A stretch of 64,000 nt of DNA from Tubiluchus corallicola. Its lineage: Eukaryota > Priapulida > Priapulimorpha > Priapulimorphida > Tubiluchidae. Location of the stretch: NCBI GenBank assembly GCA_030141605.1, contig JAQGDQ010000020.1:122001-186000 (forward strand), given 5' to 3'. A model generated the notes under the pieces. That model ran no database searches. It was not told the origin of the DNA and was given only the letters and a program-made list of their open reading frames with translations. Position numbers and translations under genes: made by a program. Positions 53,666-64,000 of the stretch are shown in pieces (the stretch's first letter is position 1; every line of letters begins with the position of its first letter).

Positions 53666-53866
53666 TTAAATGGCGTTTACCTGGAATGCGTTATGCGTTA
53701 TCCATCTGCGGAATAGCAGCGCATAAAAATAGGAAATAGCTGCAGAAAAACTAACGCATAACACAGGTCTGATGAAAGGGTACATTGAAAACAATATAAA
53801 CCGATTTTATCTATTCCTCATCTACAACGCATGCGCATTCCTGATGCTAGCTAAACGCCATTTTAA
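53666..53866. mobile_element. MITE copy 1 with TTAA ends (about 200 bp)
   Basis: The left end TTAAATGGCGTTTACCTGG and the right end, read in reverse complement TTAAAATGGCGTTTAGCT, form terminal inverted repeats continuing to GGAATGCG. TTAA at both edges (53666..53669 and 53863..53866) fits a piggyBac-type target-site duplication. There is no coding capacity. The interior (GCAGCGCATAAAAA, GAAATAGCTGCAGAAAAA, ACGCATAAC.CAGGTCTGAT) matches the neighbouring copy at 54034..54246 in reverse orientation. Confidence 0.8.
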
Positions 53867-54033
53867 TAAAGTAAATCACTAGGCGTAGTGGTTTTATTTG
53901 CTTTCCTTTTTTCTTCCTAATTGACACCGATTTTCAGCTTCAAAATCCGACAAAATATCAAAAGGCTAAAATTTAAAAGATTGTTAATAAAAGAGGCAAA
54001 CATAATTGGATTACCTAAAAACTCTACGTCAAC

Positions 54034-54246
54034 TTAAGTGGCGTTTACCTGGCATCCGGAATGCATATGCATTATGCGAATGCGGACTAGACAAAATTGG
54101 CTTATATTGTTTTCAACGCACCCGTTTATCAGACCTGCGTTATGCGTTATTTTTTCTGCAGCTATTTCCTATTGATTTTTATACGCTGCTATTTCGTAAG
54201 TGGATAATGCGTAACGCATTCCGGATGCCAGATAAATGCCACTTAA
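54034..54246. mobile_element. MITE copy 2 with TTAA ends, inverted relative to copy 1 (213 bp)
   Basis: The left end TTAAGTGGCGTTTACCTGGC and the right end GCCAGATAAATGCCACTTAA are inverted repeats of about 30 bases, extending through CATCCGGAATGC. TTAA lies at 54034..54037 and 54243..54246. Its reverse complement aligns along its whole length with copy 1. The 115-residue frame spanning it has no family match and is a by-product. Confidence 0.85.
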
Positions 54247-56240
54247 GGCAATTGAATCAATTTTATAATACATACAATGAAACGTATTACGATAAAAGTG
54301 GCTTCATAAGCAATCTCTTAAAAAGTTACGCCATGAAATTCGAGTTCTTATAACAATTCTCAGCTGCTTGCATGACTGACTATCAAATCTAGGCCAATTA
54401 TACATTAATTTCGAATGACTCGTGACTTGTATCACACCGCCAGCTGGCAAATTAATAATTCTGTCTATTAATATTATTATCAGACGGCATAAGTTTTCCA
54501 AATACTCGTTGAATCCGAATTGAAAATAAACAAGATAAATATTGAAGCAAACGTCGAGGAATGTGCAGACAATATACATGGCTTCAGCAATGTTTCTGAG
54601 TAAAATTTGAGAAATGTGCTGGCTTTTAAATGTAGACGATCAATAGGGCAGTGTTTTATGGCGACGTTCTGCAAGGCGATGTAGCAGAAATATCTTCAGT
54701 TTTGTGAAGTTTATTGTGAGTTACAGACTTCGGTAGTCTAGAGAGATCAACATTTGAGCAACACTATTATTTTGAGCGCACAGCATAGCTTTTAAATACT
54801 GCTAGGGCTCTACGTTGTCGTGAAAGCACAAAACTAAAAAACTAATTAGTGGCTAAAACAATACCAATCCACATTAACACAGCAAAATGTACTGCCAAAT
54901 GTGTCAAAAAATGAGATTTTTAGAAATAGGCAACTATTAATGACCTTAATATCAATATTAAATAACAATGCATGTCTTTAGTTTCTGGATTTTTGAAATC
55001 AAACGTTAGGACGCCGAAATGATCGAAATGAGAAGAACTAGGCTCAGTTTGAATTTGAACTAGGAATCTTCGGATTACGTGCTTAATGCCATGAGTATGT
55101 GAGTACAGATTTTCTTTTAGGTACAGACCCTCGTTATTACATAATTAGGTCCTAAATAAATACCGATAACTGCTTTACTGGTGTGTAGGTTTTTATTACT
55201 GAATTGTTAGCAAATACATAATATGCAGGTCTTACCAGCCTCATCATCTTCACATTAAATGATCAACGTATCCCGCCTGTAAGACAGAGTTACATAACGC
55301 TTATATATACGTTCCATCACTCTGAAACTACAATACAGCCTTTTCAATTTGCGTAAAGCGATGTTTCAAATGCTAAGTCAGTTTTGTGCACATGGACATA
55401 ACCAAGGCCTGTTTTATTCAATCAACCAAGGTCAGGCATCGTGGTGCTATAATGAATCCGCAATAACTTGGCTTCAGCCACACTTAAACAGAAAGCTACT
55501 GTTGTTTGATTATTTATGCAGAGCCTAAAATCGTCCGCTTGCTAAATCAGATATCGCGCGTGGCATGTCTGTTTAGATATAGAAGACGATGGTGAAATCC
55601 CACTTGGGGCGAGTTGTTACTGAACAGCGCTCGTTCTTTTTTGTACTAAATAAAAATTTATGTATTAAATTAAACTATCATATAATTAATAGCCTAATTG
55701 ATCATGACCTACAGCCACTTTACGCATAATGAGTTAACCTAAATTTCTAAAGTTCAAACCTTTATGACGCTCAAAGTGAAGAAAGCTGCAACAGCTGTTA
55801 AGCATGATGGCCGCTTTCGCTTCAAGGAATGTAAAATGATTTGTGAAGTGTTGCCCGGTTTCTAGCGCATTTAGAATTACGTCCAGACACAAGCATAGTG
55901 CATTATACGTAGATTAAACTTTATAGTCTCGCTGTTAGCTATTATAAAGAAAACTGCTTTACATTTGGGTACTCTCTTTGAGTTTTTGTCAGTGTCGTTC
56001 TTGTTTCTATCACGATATTTCAAAATTGATACGATGCTCTGGCATTTTTCCTTTTACGAGAATGAGAATTGGCGTCTTGCCGAGTAAGTGGATGTTTATT
56101 AAGAGAATGTTTATTACTCTCTCCGTCAACAAACGTAAGTTTGGAATTTGGTGGGAGTGGACAAACATAGTAAAACTAATAAACGCAATCGCTTCATCAG
56201 AAATAATTAAGCTGCGAGAGAAAGCTAACCTATTCTGTGT
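54247..56240. other. Upstream region of the LRR gene
   Basis: About 2 kb without recognised coding sequence. The last part leads into a TTCTGTGTTTCAG acceptor-like site at 56245, so the proximal part may be intron. Confidence 0.4.
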
Positions 56241-56244
56241 TTCA

Positions 56245-56272
56245 GGTTATAAACTATGAATGAGGAAGAAGC
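56245..56272 (+). promoter_or_regulatory. Probable 5' UTR splice acceptor and two upstream AUGs of the LRR gene
   Basis: TGTGTTTCAG ends at 56245, leaving a 27-base 5' UTR before the main ATG if used. Two ATGs occur in it, at 56256 and 56260, both out of frame with the main start. The first opens an 11-codon frame (stop included) that ends at 56288, overlapping the main start. This arrangement would be expected to lower or regulate initiation at 56273. Confidence 0.45.
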
Positions 56273-58078
56273 ATGGCGGGATTTCTAACATTGATGATCG
56301 TCATTTTGCTGACAATCAGCAAGAAGCAGGTTTGTTGCTTCAAGTGCCCAGCAGAATGTGAATGCAGCATTGTGGAAAATAGAAGGCATCAAACACTATG
56401 TGTTAAAGGTGGACTGACTAGTATCCCACAGGGGTTTGATGTTCGGACGAATATACTTACAATCGGTGCACCCGAAAACGGCTCCAACTACATTCATGGC
56501 ATTCCAAAGGCGACATTTAGAAAGTATCCAAACATCGAGCAGCTTCGTATTACACATTCTAATCTTAATGGCATTGCAGAGTATGCATTCTATGGTTTAT
56601 CCAGCTGCGTGGTGTTAGATTTAAGTTATAATAACATTTCTCACATCAGTGAAAAGAAACTGATTGGCATTTCTTTGGTGACACATTTGAACTTGTATAG
56701 TAATAATATATCAGAGATAGCTTCTGGACAATTTGCACCACTGCCCCAACTTCGGTACCTAAATATGGGCAGAAATGATCTTCACTTGCTTCCCGCAAGA
56801 TTCTTCTTGGAGCTAAATAATTTGGAAACACTAGTTCTCAATGATAATCCGATAAGGTATTTAGACAAAGATGTGTTCCTTGATGTGCAACATAGTTTAA
56901 GGAAACTACACGCAAGCAATTGTAATTTAACTGGCATACACGAGGACACATTCAAATATATGGCAAATCTTGAGTATTTGAACTTAAGCAGTAATCGGCT
57001 GCATCCGTTTAAAAAAGGAGTTTTCTCCAAACGTCTGAAGATGTTAAAAGAGCTGTACCTTGATGATAATGAACTAATTAGCATTCCTGATAACTTATTT
57101 GAGGGACTCAGTTTAGATGTGCTGAGCTTGTCTCATAACAGGCTCAGTGAAGGTATCCTACCCAGTTCTCTGGAAGGTTTGACGACTCGAAGTATATCCC
57201 TTGCTTATAACAATTGGGATGAAATTGATCCCAACATTCTTGCACCGATTTCTGGTAGGTTGGAAGAGATAGACTTAAGTGGAAATCAGCTTGATGTAGA
57301 AAAACTAGACCTTTTGCTCAATATGTTATCAGAGCTAGTGGTGCTTAACCTTACAAACTGCAGCTTGAGTGAGCTGCCACGCAGTTCCATTCCATACATT
57401 CTAAGACTGAGTCAACTTATTCTCAGGAACAATAACCTATCAACTTTTGATCCAAAGATTGTAAAAGACCTTTCTGTGTATTCTTGCCATATAGACCTGA
57501 GTGGCAACTCATTTTTTCAACTTGATGTTGACCTTGTTGATGAATTAAAGACAGTTAGTGTTTCTCTTAGCGATAACCCATGGCACTGTAACTGTGTAAT
57601 TCGTCCGGTGTATGAGTGGATTCAGGAATTGTATCCAGTTAACTGTACTTCTGATCCAAAACACATCACTTGCTTAAAATGTGCAACACCTGCAGAGTAT
57701 GCTGGGATGTACATCAGAAATTTGAATGCAAGTCATATTGCGACATGCCCTATGGTGTTTAGAGCTAAACGCTTAAACATGGATGCAAGACTTGGAGTTG
57801 CAATTGCAGTTATGGTCATTGCTGTGTTGTTGGCAATACTAATAGCCATTTTCTGGAAAAGACGAGAAATCACTTACTACACACATGAGGAAGAGTTTTC
57901 TGATGGACAAAAAACTGATCACTTGTGGCGGGAGGAAGTTGATGCTAATGTTCCACTGGATGCATCGCTCGGTAAAAACCAAAATCCGGTAGTTGAAAGT
58001 GAAGGCCGGACAAAACTAATAGAAAAGCATAATGAAGGCAAAAAAGAACGGCCTGTCTCTTGGGCAACTTCTGTATAG
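56273..58078 (+). CDS. LRR single-pass transmembrane receptor-like protein, 601 aa, intronless CDS
   Basis: Residues 1-23 are a signal peptide (MAGFLTLMIVILL...). An LRRNT cap follows with Cys25, 29, 31 and 43 (CPAECEC). Tandem leucine-rich repeats of about 24 residues run from about 70 to 430, for example VVLDLSYNNISHI, LEYLNLSSNRL and LKELYLDDNEL. The LRRCT cap begins at about 435 (NPWHCNC) and has four further Cys, including CLKC and ATC. One transmembrane helix is at about 507-528, followed by the stop-transfer KRR and a 73-residue cytoplasmic tail that ends ATSV, a class I PDZ-binding motif (T at -2, V at 0). Many N-x-S/T sites fit an extracellular ectodomain. The family includes cell-adhesion and guidance receptors, but I cannot assign orthology; no Ig or TIR domain is present. 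The start at 56273 (AGCATGG, A at -3 and G at +4) gives a good context and directly precedes the signal peptide. Confidence 0.93.
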   Translation: MAGFLTLMIVILLTISKKQVCCFKCPAECECSIVENRRHQTLCVKGGLTSIPQGFDVRTNILTIGAPENGSNYIHGIPKATFRKYPNIEQLRITHSNLNGIAEYAFYGLSSCVVLDLSYNNISHISEKKLIGISLVTHLNLYSNNISEIASGQFAPLPQLRYLNMGRNDLHLLPARFFLELNNLETLVLNDNPIRYLDKDVFLDVQHSLRKLHASNCNLTGIHEDTFKYMANLEYLNLSSNRLHPFKKGVFSKRLKMLKELYLDDNELISIPDNLFEGLSLDVLSLSHNRLSEGILPSSLEGLTTRSISLAYNNWDEIDPNILAPISGRLEEIDLSGNQLDVEKLDLLLNMLSELVVLNLTNCSLSELPRSSIPYILRLSQLILRNNNLSTFDPKIVKDLSVYSCHIDLSGNSFFQLDVDLVDELKTVSVSLSDNPWHCNCVIRPVYEWIQELYPVNCTSDPKHITCLKCATPAEYAGMYIRNLNASHIATCPMVFRAKRLNMDARLGVAIAVMVIAVLLAILIAIFWKRREITYYTHEEEFSDGQKTDHLWREEVDANVPLDASLGKNQNPVVESEGRTKLIEKHNEGKKERPVSWATSV

Positions 58079-59328
58079 TGTCATTATGTTTGTTTGTTAT
58101 GAACATGATTGTAAAAATTGCATGGTAAATGTCAAAACTTTTCAAAAACAAACATCAGAAGCTTATTTCATTAAATGAAAACTGGCAGTTCATTTGCATT
58201 TGTTTCATAGCACATTGATAAACCAAAGTATCACTAGCTAACATGTTTAAATGTTAAACATCACAAATTGATTCAGATAGCATAAGCAGAATGAATTTAA
58301 ATTTTTTAACGTAATTAAAGTGTCATAAAAGTGAAAACTGTTACTTATGCAAAAAGCACTTGAACAGAGAGTAATTCATTTACAGTCCAAAGTATTTTTG
58401 TGATCAAAGATAAATGAACACAGTTTAAAGAATTGAAAACTTTTGAGCTGTCTGGTTGTTGCTGTATAAAAATTAATTTTTTGCAGACAATTTATGTATA
58501 GCCTTGCTAAGGTGTAATGTCCTCAAGTCAAGTATCCCTTGAAAGTTTCTGTTTTTGTTTTCCTACTATTGCAGACTGTTTATAGTTTATACATGTACTA
58601 TATTATTGTCACCAAAACAATACAATTTTGTAATGTTATTTTATCTTTTGTAAGCTTCCTAAGCTAATTTTAAATATACCTTGTAAAATAATTATTTTGG
58701 TACCCAGTTTGTATGCCACTGTGTATATTGTATAAGATGTGTCACTATTGCCAGCTCGATTTAATCCTGTCCTCTTCTGTTCTACTTTGTGATTTTACCT
58801 GTGGTTTACCTTGTGTTAGATGTGTGAATGTATTTAGATCTTGTGCTTGCGTACGAGTAATCCCTTATTTAATAAATTATTCAAAAGTTGTTTACCAAAA
58901 TGCTCGGTTTTAATGTATAACAATGTTGTTTCATGGGTGTCAGGTTATGCATGAGCACACATGGTTCAATGGTAAACTTTTTTAAATTTCACGTATTAGT
59001 TGCATATTGGAATATAGGATTAAGGAGTGATCACGGAATTCCAAAAAAAGTAGAAAAACATGAGTGTATTAGTTTGTCATGCTTTAATTCAAAACGAGGT
59101 AAAAGCAAAAAGACATGATTTGCAGATTTAAAACTTGAAAAGTGCCTGAAAATAAATGTGACGAACATCATACTTAATTTTATACACTAACTTTGTGGAC
59201 AGAAAAGACTTAATTGTACAATATTAAGTCACCTCATAATTACTTATTTTTGTTGCAAATAAAAAAAATTACGTTATCTTAATATTAATAGTGGATGTCA
59301 CACCTTACAAATCCCATAGAAAAGTGAA
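58079..59328. other. Tail-to-tail 3' region between the LRR and CNG genes
   Basis: The plus-strand LRR 3' UTR and the minus-strand CNG 3' UTR share this 1.25 kb. AATAAA on the plus strand occurs at 58871..58876 and 59151..59156, the likely LRR poly(A) signals. No canonical AATAAA was spotted for the minus strand. The transcripts may overlap. Confidence 0.55.
58871..58876 (+). promoter_or_regulatory. Candidate poly(A) signal of the LRR gene
   Basis: AATAAA about 790 bases past the LRR stop codon; a second one at 59151..59156 could give a longer transcript. Confidence 0.45.
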
Positions 59329-62300
59329 TTACGATTTTGGTGGCTTGTGTTTAACAGCATTTGGTGAATCACTTTCTGGTACATAAGCTAAATTATCTAC
59401 TCCAGCACTGCTACTGCTTACTGCACTGCTTTCTTGGTGCACAGTAACCTCTGCATCCAAAGTACGGGCGTCATGCTGCATGTTATCTTCCAAGTCAAGT
59501 GATGCAGACATTAGACTAGGAGTTATCGAAGCCCTTCTCAATGTTGCTAATTCATGAGGTTGTACATCAAAATCAATACTTTCATTTATAAGATTCCCAG
59601 AAGCAGCAACTGATTCTGTGTTAGCAGTTGCATTTACACCGGCATCTGTTTGGCCAGGTAAAGCAGCAGTGTCCACATTTCTCGATGTGTCATCACTCTC
59701 TTTATATGAAGAAGATGTTTCTTTTGCTGACTGCTGTTGTTGAAGTGGCATGCCATTCACCATGGGTTGCACAATAGACACTGGACGTGTGCGGTCAAAT
59801 TTACTTTCATTCCACACATTCAGTGGGCCTTCTTGAGGAGCAACCTGGTTTTTGCTAACCTTTTTCTTCTTCTCTATCTTAGAAGTTGTGTCCTCTAAAG
59901 AGATGCCTGATTCTAGACTACTAGCAGCTTTGTTATCTACAAAAACAAATAATTTATAAAAACTTTTTAACACATAATAATGTCAACAAACAGATGATGT
60001 AAACTGCTTAAAAAAATATTTAATGCAAAATCTTCATTTGAAGCACAAATTTTCTACATCTCATACTTTTTTGAATCAATAACACCACTAAGTCTTAACT
60101 AACTAGTTTGTTGCTGAAGCTTAACTAAGGCCGCTATAAATTTTATTTTTGGTTAAGCATGTCTTAGGCCTGTGATTTACCAAAATAATCTGATGCCATT
60201 GAAAATAACAGCTGCATGTGGGTAACCAATATATAGTACAATATATACAGTATTGTTAATAGGACTTTCTGGTGTAACAAAACAACATTTTTATAGAAAC
60301 ACAAGTACACAAATTACACACCTTTAGGAACCTCTTTGGTTTCTTTATTTTTGTCAACTGTATCCAATGATGACGACATGGTATTACCTAAAGCAGAGTC
60401 CGATCTTTGCTCGTCATCCACTTTTTTATCTGACAGAACAATAATAACTAATATTAGTTAAAATAATGTGCATAAAATTATCTCTTTATTTTGTAAAATC
60501 TTTCTATCTATACTTTGCAACAAAGTAAGCATAAAAGTCTAGCACACTGAAAAAATATCAATAAATTGCCTTTGTTGAGAAAATTGCTCAGCATCTCAGA
60601 GTCAGACTCGACTTCAACTTGCATGGCACTGATTCCAGATTTGACTGACACTTATAATAAATGACTCGCTATTTGACTTGGACTCAAAACAATAAAGTAC
60701 TGACTTGATTAGTGGCTCAGACTACACGAACAGTAAAACAAACAATAATGATGCACGTTATAACTAAATAGTTAAATTGTTATTACTTGTGAAAGCATTT
60801 CAATCCCACGTTAGACCAGTGTTCATTGTCTAAAGCCATATTTGCATTATGCCTAAAGTGTCAATTCTTAAAGTCTCTAGGTTCAGCAGCAGTGTTTGCA
60901 TCTGCTCTGCACTCAGTTAAAAACTTTAATAATTAACAACATTAAACATACCCTTGATGTTGCATGAGAAAAACTCAAAATACATCATAGACAGCTTTTT
61001 TAACAGCAGCTTTTCTAAACTGGCTAATAAAGTATTTAGTTGCTCAGCTATTAGTGCGACTATTAATTGAATGGGTCTTCAGACAAAGTGGCTTGTTAGT
61101 AAGAACACACAGGATTGTCAGATAATGTAATAAGAGTAAATGTAATAAGTAACTAGAATAACTTCTTGTAGAATGTAATTAGTACTACTGATTGTAAAGT
61201 TACTTTTATGTCATACAGATACTCGGTACAACACCATTGCAAACTTAAGTGTAAAATCATTTGTAAAATAATTTATCTTGCACGGATAGTTTGATGTATA
61301 GCAAAACATCAACATTAGCCAATGTTTGTAGTAATAAATGTAGTGCAGTAATAAGGAAAATAATGCCAAAATTAACAACAACAGTCAATTACTATTAAAC
61401 AAGAACATGGGAATCGATTAAATCCTAAATTACTTTGACTTGAAACTTGATTTGAAGTGAACATGACTTAAGACTCGACTTAGACATAGACATAATGACT
61501 TAAAACTCAATTCAGACTTGGGTTTAATGACTCGAGACTTGGGCCAGAATGAGCTGAGACTTAACTCGGACTTGATCCCCAAAGACTTGGGACTCGACTT
61601 GGACTCAAGCTGAAAGAGTTACAACATTGCAGCATAACAACTTTATCAAAATTGATATTTACAATACTAATATTTTCAAGCCAGATTGATAAAAATAAAT
61701 TTGAAATCACAGTAATGTGGGGCAGTAAGTGACAAACAAATTAAAAGATAAACAAACACTCAACAATGACATAAAATCATACTTACTGTTTTCGTGAATT
61801 GAGTGCATCTTCAAGAGTCGACTGCGCCGTTCAGTCGTTGTAGGGCTCAGAGAATTCTTTAAAGAAATTTGGGTCTCTTCTTTTGGGCCTGAAACGGTTG
61901 AGTCATAAATAGCAACATAAATAACTACCAAACACTATAATTGATAAACTCACAGAATATATTTTATGAATTAATATCCCCTTGATAAATAAATTGGCAC
62001 CCATACTGTTGTATTTAGTAGAACTTTGTCAATCTGTACATCATTTCTAATTAACTTTATAACACTTACACAAGAGAGGTGTGAAATATCAGTTTTAAAT
62101 TACCACTCTGCTTTTTAGCAAGACACACTTATAAAAGCAGGTTAGAATTTTTACATAATAGATGAAATACTCACAAACATGCATAACTACAGTTAATGCA
62201 TATTCATTACATTCATTATTCATTATACTCATTTCATTTGAAAGTCTTTTGTAAATGTTTGACTGTACAAGCAATAACAAGGCAAATATTAACTTTTCAA

Positions 62301-63233
62301 GTTAACGAAGAATGACTTTTTAGGTTCACTTAAGAATGAACATGTATGTTATTCCATAATAGTAAATTGACAATTAGTTAATAGTACATACTTCAATGAC
62401 TGATAAATCATCAGTGCACAATAATTTTGAAAAAACAAACAGATCATTTATTTCTGTTATACGTCATTTAGCCAATAATAACACGTATGCCTGAGGGTCG
62501 TTAGCAAAACAAATTCTTAACTAACCATCTTGAGTAGTTTCTACCACGAGCACTTCTTCGGGTGTTGATCTCATCTCCATAGAACTCTGCACTTGCAATC
62601 TGCTCTTCCTGCCAGTCAGAATCTGTGTTGTTTCATTATCATGTGTTGATGGGTTCTTATCCAGAGCCTACAAGCGTTAAACACTAAAATTTGATTACGT
62701 TCACATATTCGAATTGTCAAAAATAGTGCATTTTTAATAATAATAAGTCCAAATACTATAAAAAACATTTGGAAAATTATCCAACCTCGATGACAGCTGT
62801 CACAAGTTTTGGAGTGTGGGAACTAAGCCTAGTTGATGGCTTTAGCTTCACGTCTTCCTCCTTGATGCTGGGCTTTCTTTCCCGTTTGGCATTTTGAGCA
62901 ATAATTTTCCTACAACATACAATCACTGAAATATAATTGAAAATTTTCAACATTTAAATGAATGATTAACTTACCAATAAAAATATTTCGTAATAAGTAA
63001 TGTTAATAAGTCACATACAGCATACAGTGAAGCTTGATATTCTGTTCCGTAAGTAAGGGACTTATAGGAAATTATTTGTCACATACTTGGCTTTTCGCTT
63101 AAGGGCTTCTTGTGCATCGGGATAATCCTTTATTGTGTCTTGCAGATCAGCTTTGCTTAGCACAAATAGATTAGAAAAGCCACGAGATTTAACATCTGCA
63201 GTTCTTCGATTTCCTCCAGCCAACGACAACAGA
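59329..63233 (-). CDS. Cyclic-nucleotide-gated channel, C-terminal six exons (B-like), 5' part outside the window
   Basis: Visible exons, 5' to 3': 63087..63233, 62786..62909, 62526..62667, 61787..61888, 60322..60429 and 59329..59936 (stop at 59329..59331), about 410 codons. The first encodes the end of the cyclic-nucleotide-binding domain: LLSLAGGNRRTADVKSRGFS, then NLFVLSKADL and IKDYPDAQEALKRKAKK. GNRRTA followed by a GF.NLF.L.K.DL helix is characteristic of CNG channels. After it comes a long low-complexity, Ser/Thr/Glu-rich cytoplasmic tail with no evident leucine-zipper (CLZ) helix of CNGA type, which favours a CNGB or CNGL-like subunit. Phases agree across all five internal junctions (2, 0, 1, 1, 1). 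Known role: these are cation channels of the plasma membrane opened by cGMP or cAMP in sensory cells. The pore, transmembrane segments and start codon lie to the right of position 64000. Confidence 0.88.
60590..61625. repeat. GACTCGACTT-rich repeat in a CNG intron
   Basis: Clusters of GACTCGACTT, GACTTGGACTC and GACTTGGGACTCGACTTGGA variants occur at both ends of the segment (60600..60720 and 61430..61615), within the intron between the 102-nt and 108-nt exons. The arrangement suggests the repetitive ends of a transposable element about 1 kb long, but no clean inverted repeat or target-site duplication was seen. Confidence 0.4.
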
Positions 63234-63862
63234 CTATAAATAATGTGTATAAGTGATTAAACTTTATTACTTTAGAAATATACTCATGACAGTTTTTTAA
63301 CAGTTTTTATGTTCAGGACATATTGTAAGCGATCCATAATAGAGGGATTGCAAAATGTCAATCAACCAGTGAAAGTCCAACTCACAATGGCAGGCGAACC
63401 ACTCCACAGCCCCAGATGTTTACTCACATTTTCGGGCATGCAGATTATACTAAACATGCCAAATATACTGCAAAAGTGTGTGTTTATACATGGTTAGATT
63501 ATTTTTACTTAGGCAAAAAGGACAGACAAATGTTCATGCCGACGGAACATGCATAAGACCTCACGGAACACAGAACCCTTTAAAAACCACGAAGTCTTTG
63601 CCAAAGTAGTTAGCTTTCTATTTTTTAAATTTGAAATCTGATGTTGTTCTACAATGCAAAAATATAGTATGCCTACTTCAGCACTATACGTGTTCAGCAG
63701 GAGGAACAAAATAAAACAGTATTTATTAAACTTTAAGTTAGTAGGCCCTTTTAACTATTACATTCACAAAGTTTAGCCTGGGCAGCTTAGGTTGTTTAAA
63801 ATCAAATGTTAGTGCTTACATAAGTGTTTTAAACTGGCAATGCATGTGTTGTTTTACTCATA

Positions 63863-64000
63863 CAGTGTTCCCTCACTTATCGCAGGTGTTCAGTTCCAGG
63901 CCCACCCGCGATAAGTGAATTTCCGCGAAGTAGGGAGGGACGCTATACTTATTTTATACTTATACTATAATCAACCAATTGTGTGTTGTGTACAATCTCA
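63863..64000. mobile_element. Terminus of a Tigger-like DNA transposon, cut by the window edge
   Basis: TA (63861..63862) is followed by CAGTGTTCCCTCACTTATCG, then GTTCAGTTCCAGGCCCACCC, GCGATAAGTGAATTTCCGCG and AAGTAGGGAGG. CAGT...CCTC..TTATCGC..GTTCCAG..CCACCCGCGATAAGTGAA is the well-known end structure of Tigger/pogo-type elements, in which GATAAGTGA and its complement form an internal hairpin. The element continues beyond 64000, inside the CNG gene on the 5' side of its visible exons. Confidence 0.75.

Noticed and set aside
54006-54353. 115-residue plus-strand frame
   Set aside because: Most of it is the inverted-repeat MITE at 54034..54246.

Overview
This window is animal nuclear DNA: AT-rich, intron-rich, with GT-AG introns, AATAAA poly(A) signals, microsatellites, and DNA-transposon and LINE debris. 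The protein families (CBF-beta, beta-tubulin, a Reeler-domain secreted protein, an LRR transmembrane receptor, a cyclic-nucleotide-gated channel) together point to a bilaterian or other eumetazoan, most likely an invertebrate. The species cannot be named from the sequence. Exon models were built by hand from splice sites, reading phase and protein-family memory.

Layout. 1-3.7 kb, minus strand: a small three-exon gene for a secreted Reeler-domain protein. 4.3-5.1 kb: a decayed LINE-type reverse transcriptase. 10.5-21.4 kb, minus: a complete six-exon gene for core-binding factor subunit beta (CBFB, the RUNX partner). Its 7.2-kb third intron holds a 971-bp Tigger/pogo-like transposon that keeps only a frameshifted DNA-binding part of a transposase. 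25.4-36.6 kb, plus: two tandem beta-tubulin genes with identical five-exon structure, each 447 aa. The first is preceded by a cluster of four CCAAT boxes. 36.8-56.2 kb: about 19 kb with no recognisable coding exon, holding degenerate repeats, a SINE-like unit and two related TTAA-flanked MITEs in opposite orientation. 56.3-58.1 kb, plus: an intronless CDS for a 601-aa LRR single-pass membrane protein. 59.3-63.2 kb, minus: the last six exons of a CNG channel (B-like), whose pore and N-terminus lie beyond the window. 63.86 kb to the end: one terminus of a Tigger-like transposon inside that gene.

The genes do not form a functional unit. The two tubulins are a local tandem duplication. CBFB and the first tubulin are divergently transcribed across 4 kb. 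The LRR and CNG genes converge tail to tail across about 1.25 kb. The most unusual items are the domain-only pogo-like element in the CBFB intron, the paired inverted MITEs, the duplication spanning the CBFB stop codon, and the asymmetric divergence of the tubulin pair. I see no convincing new multi-gene system.
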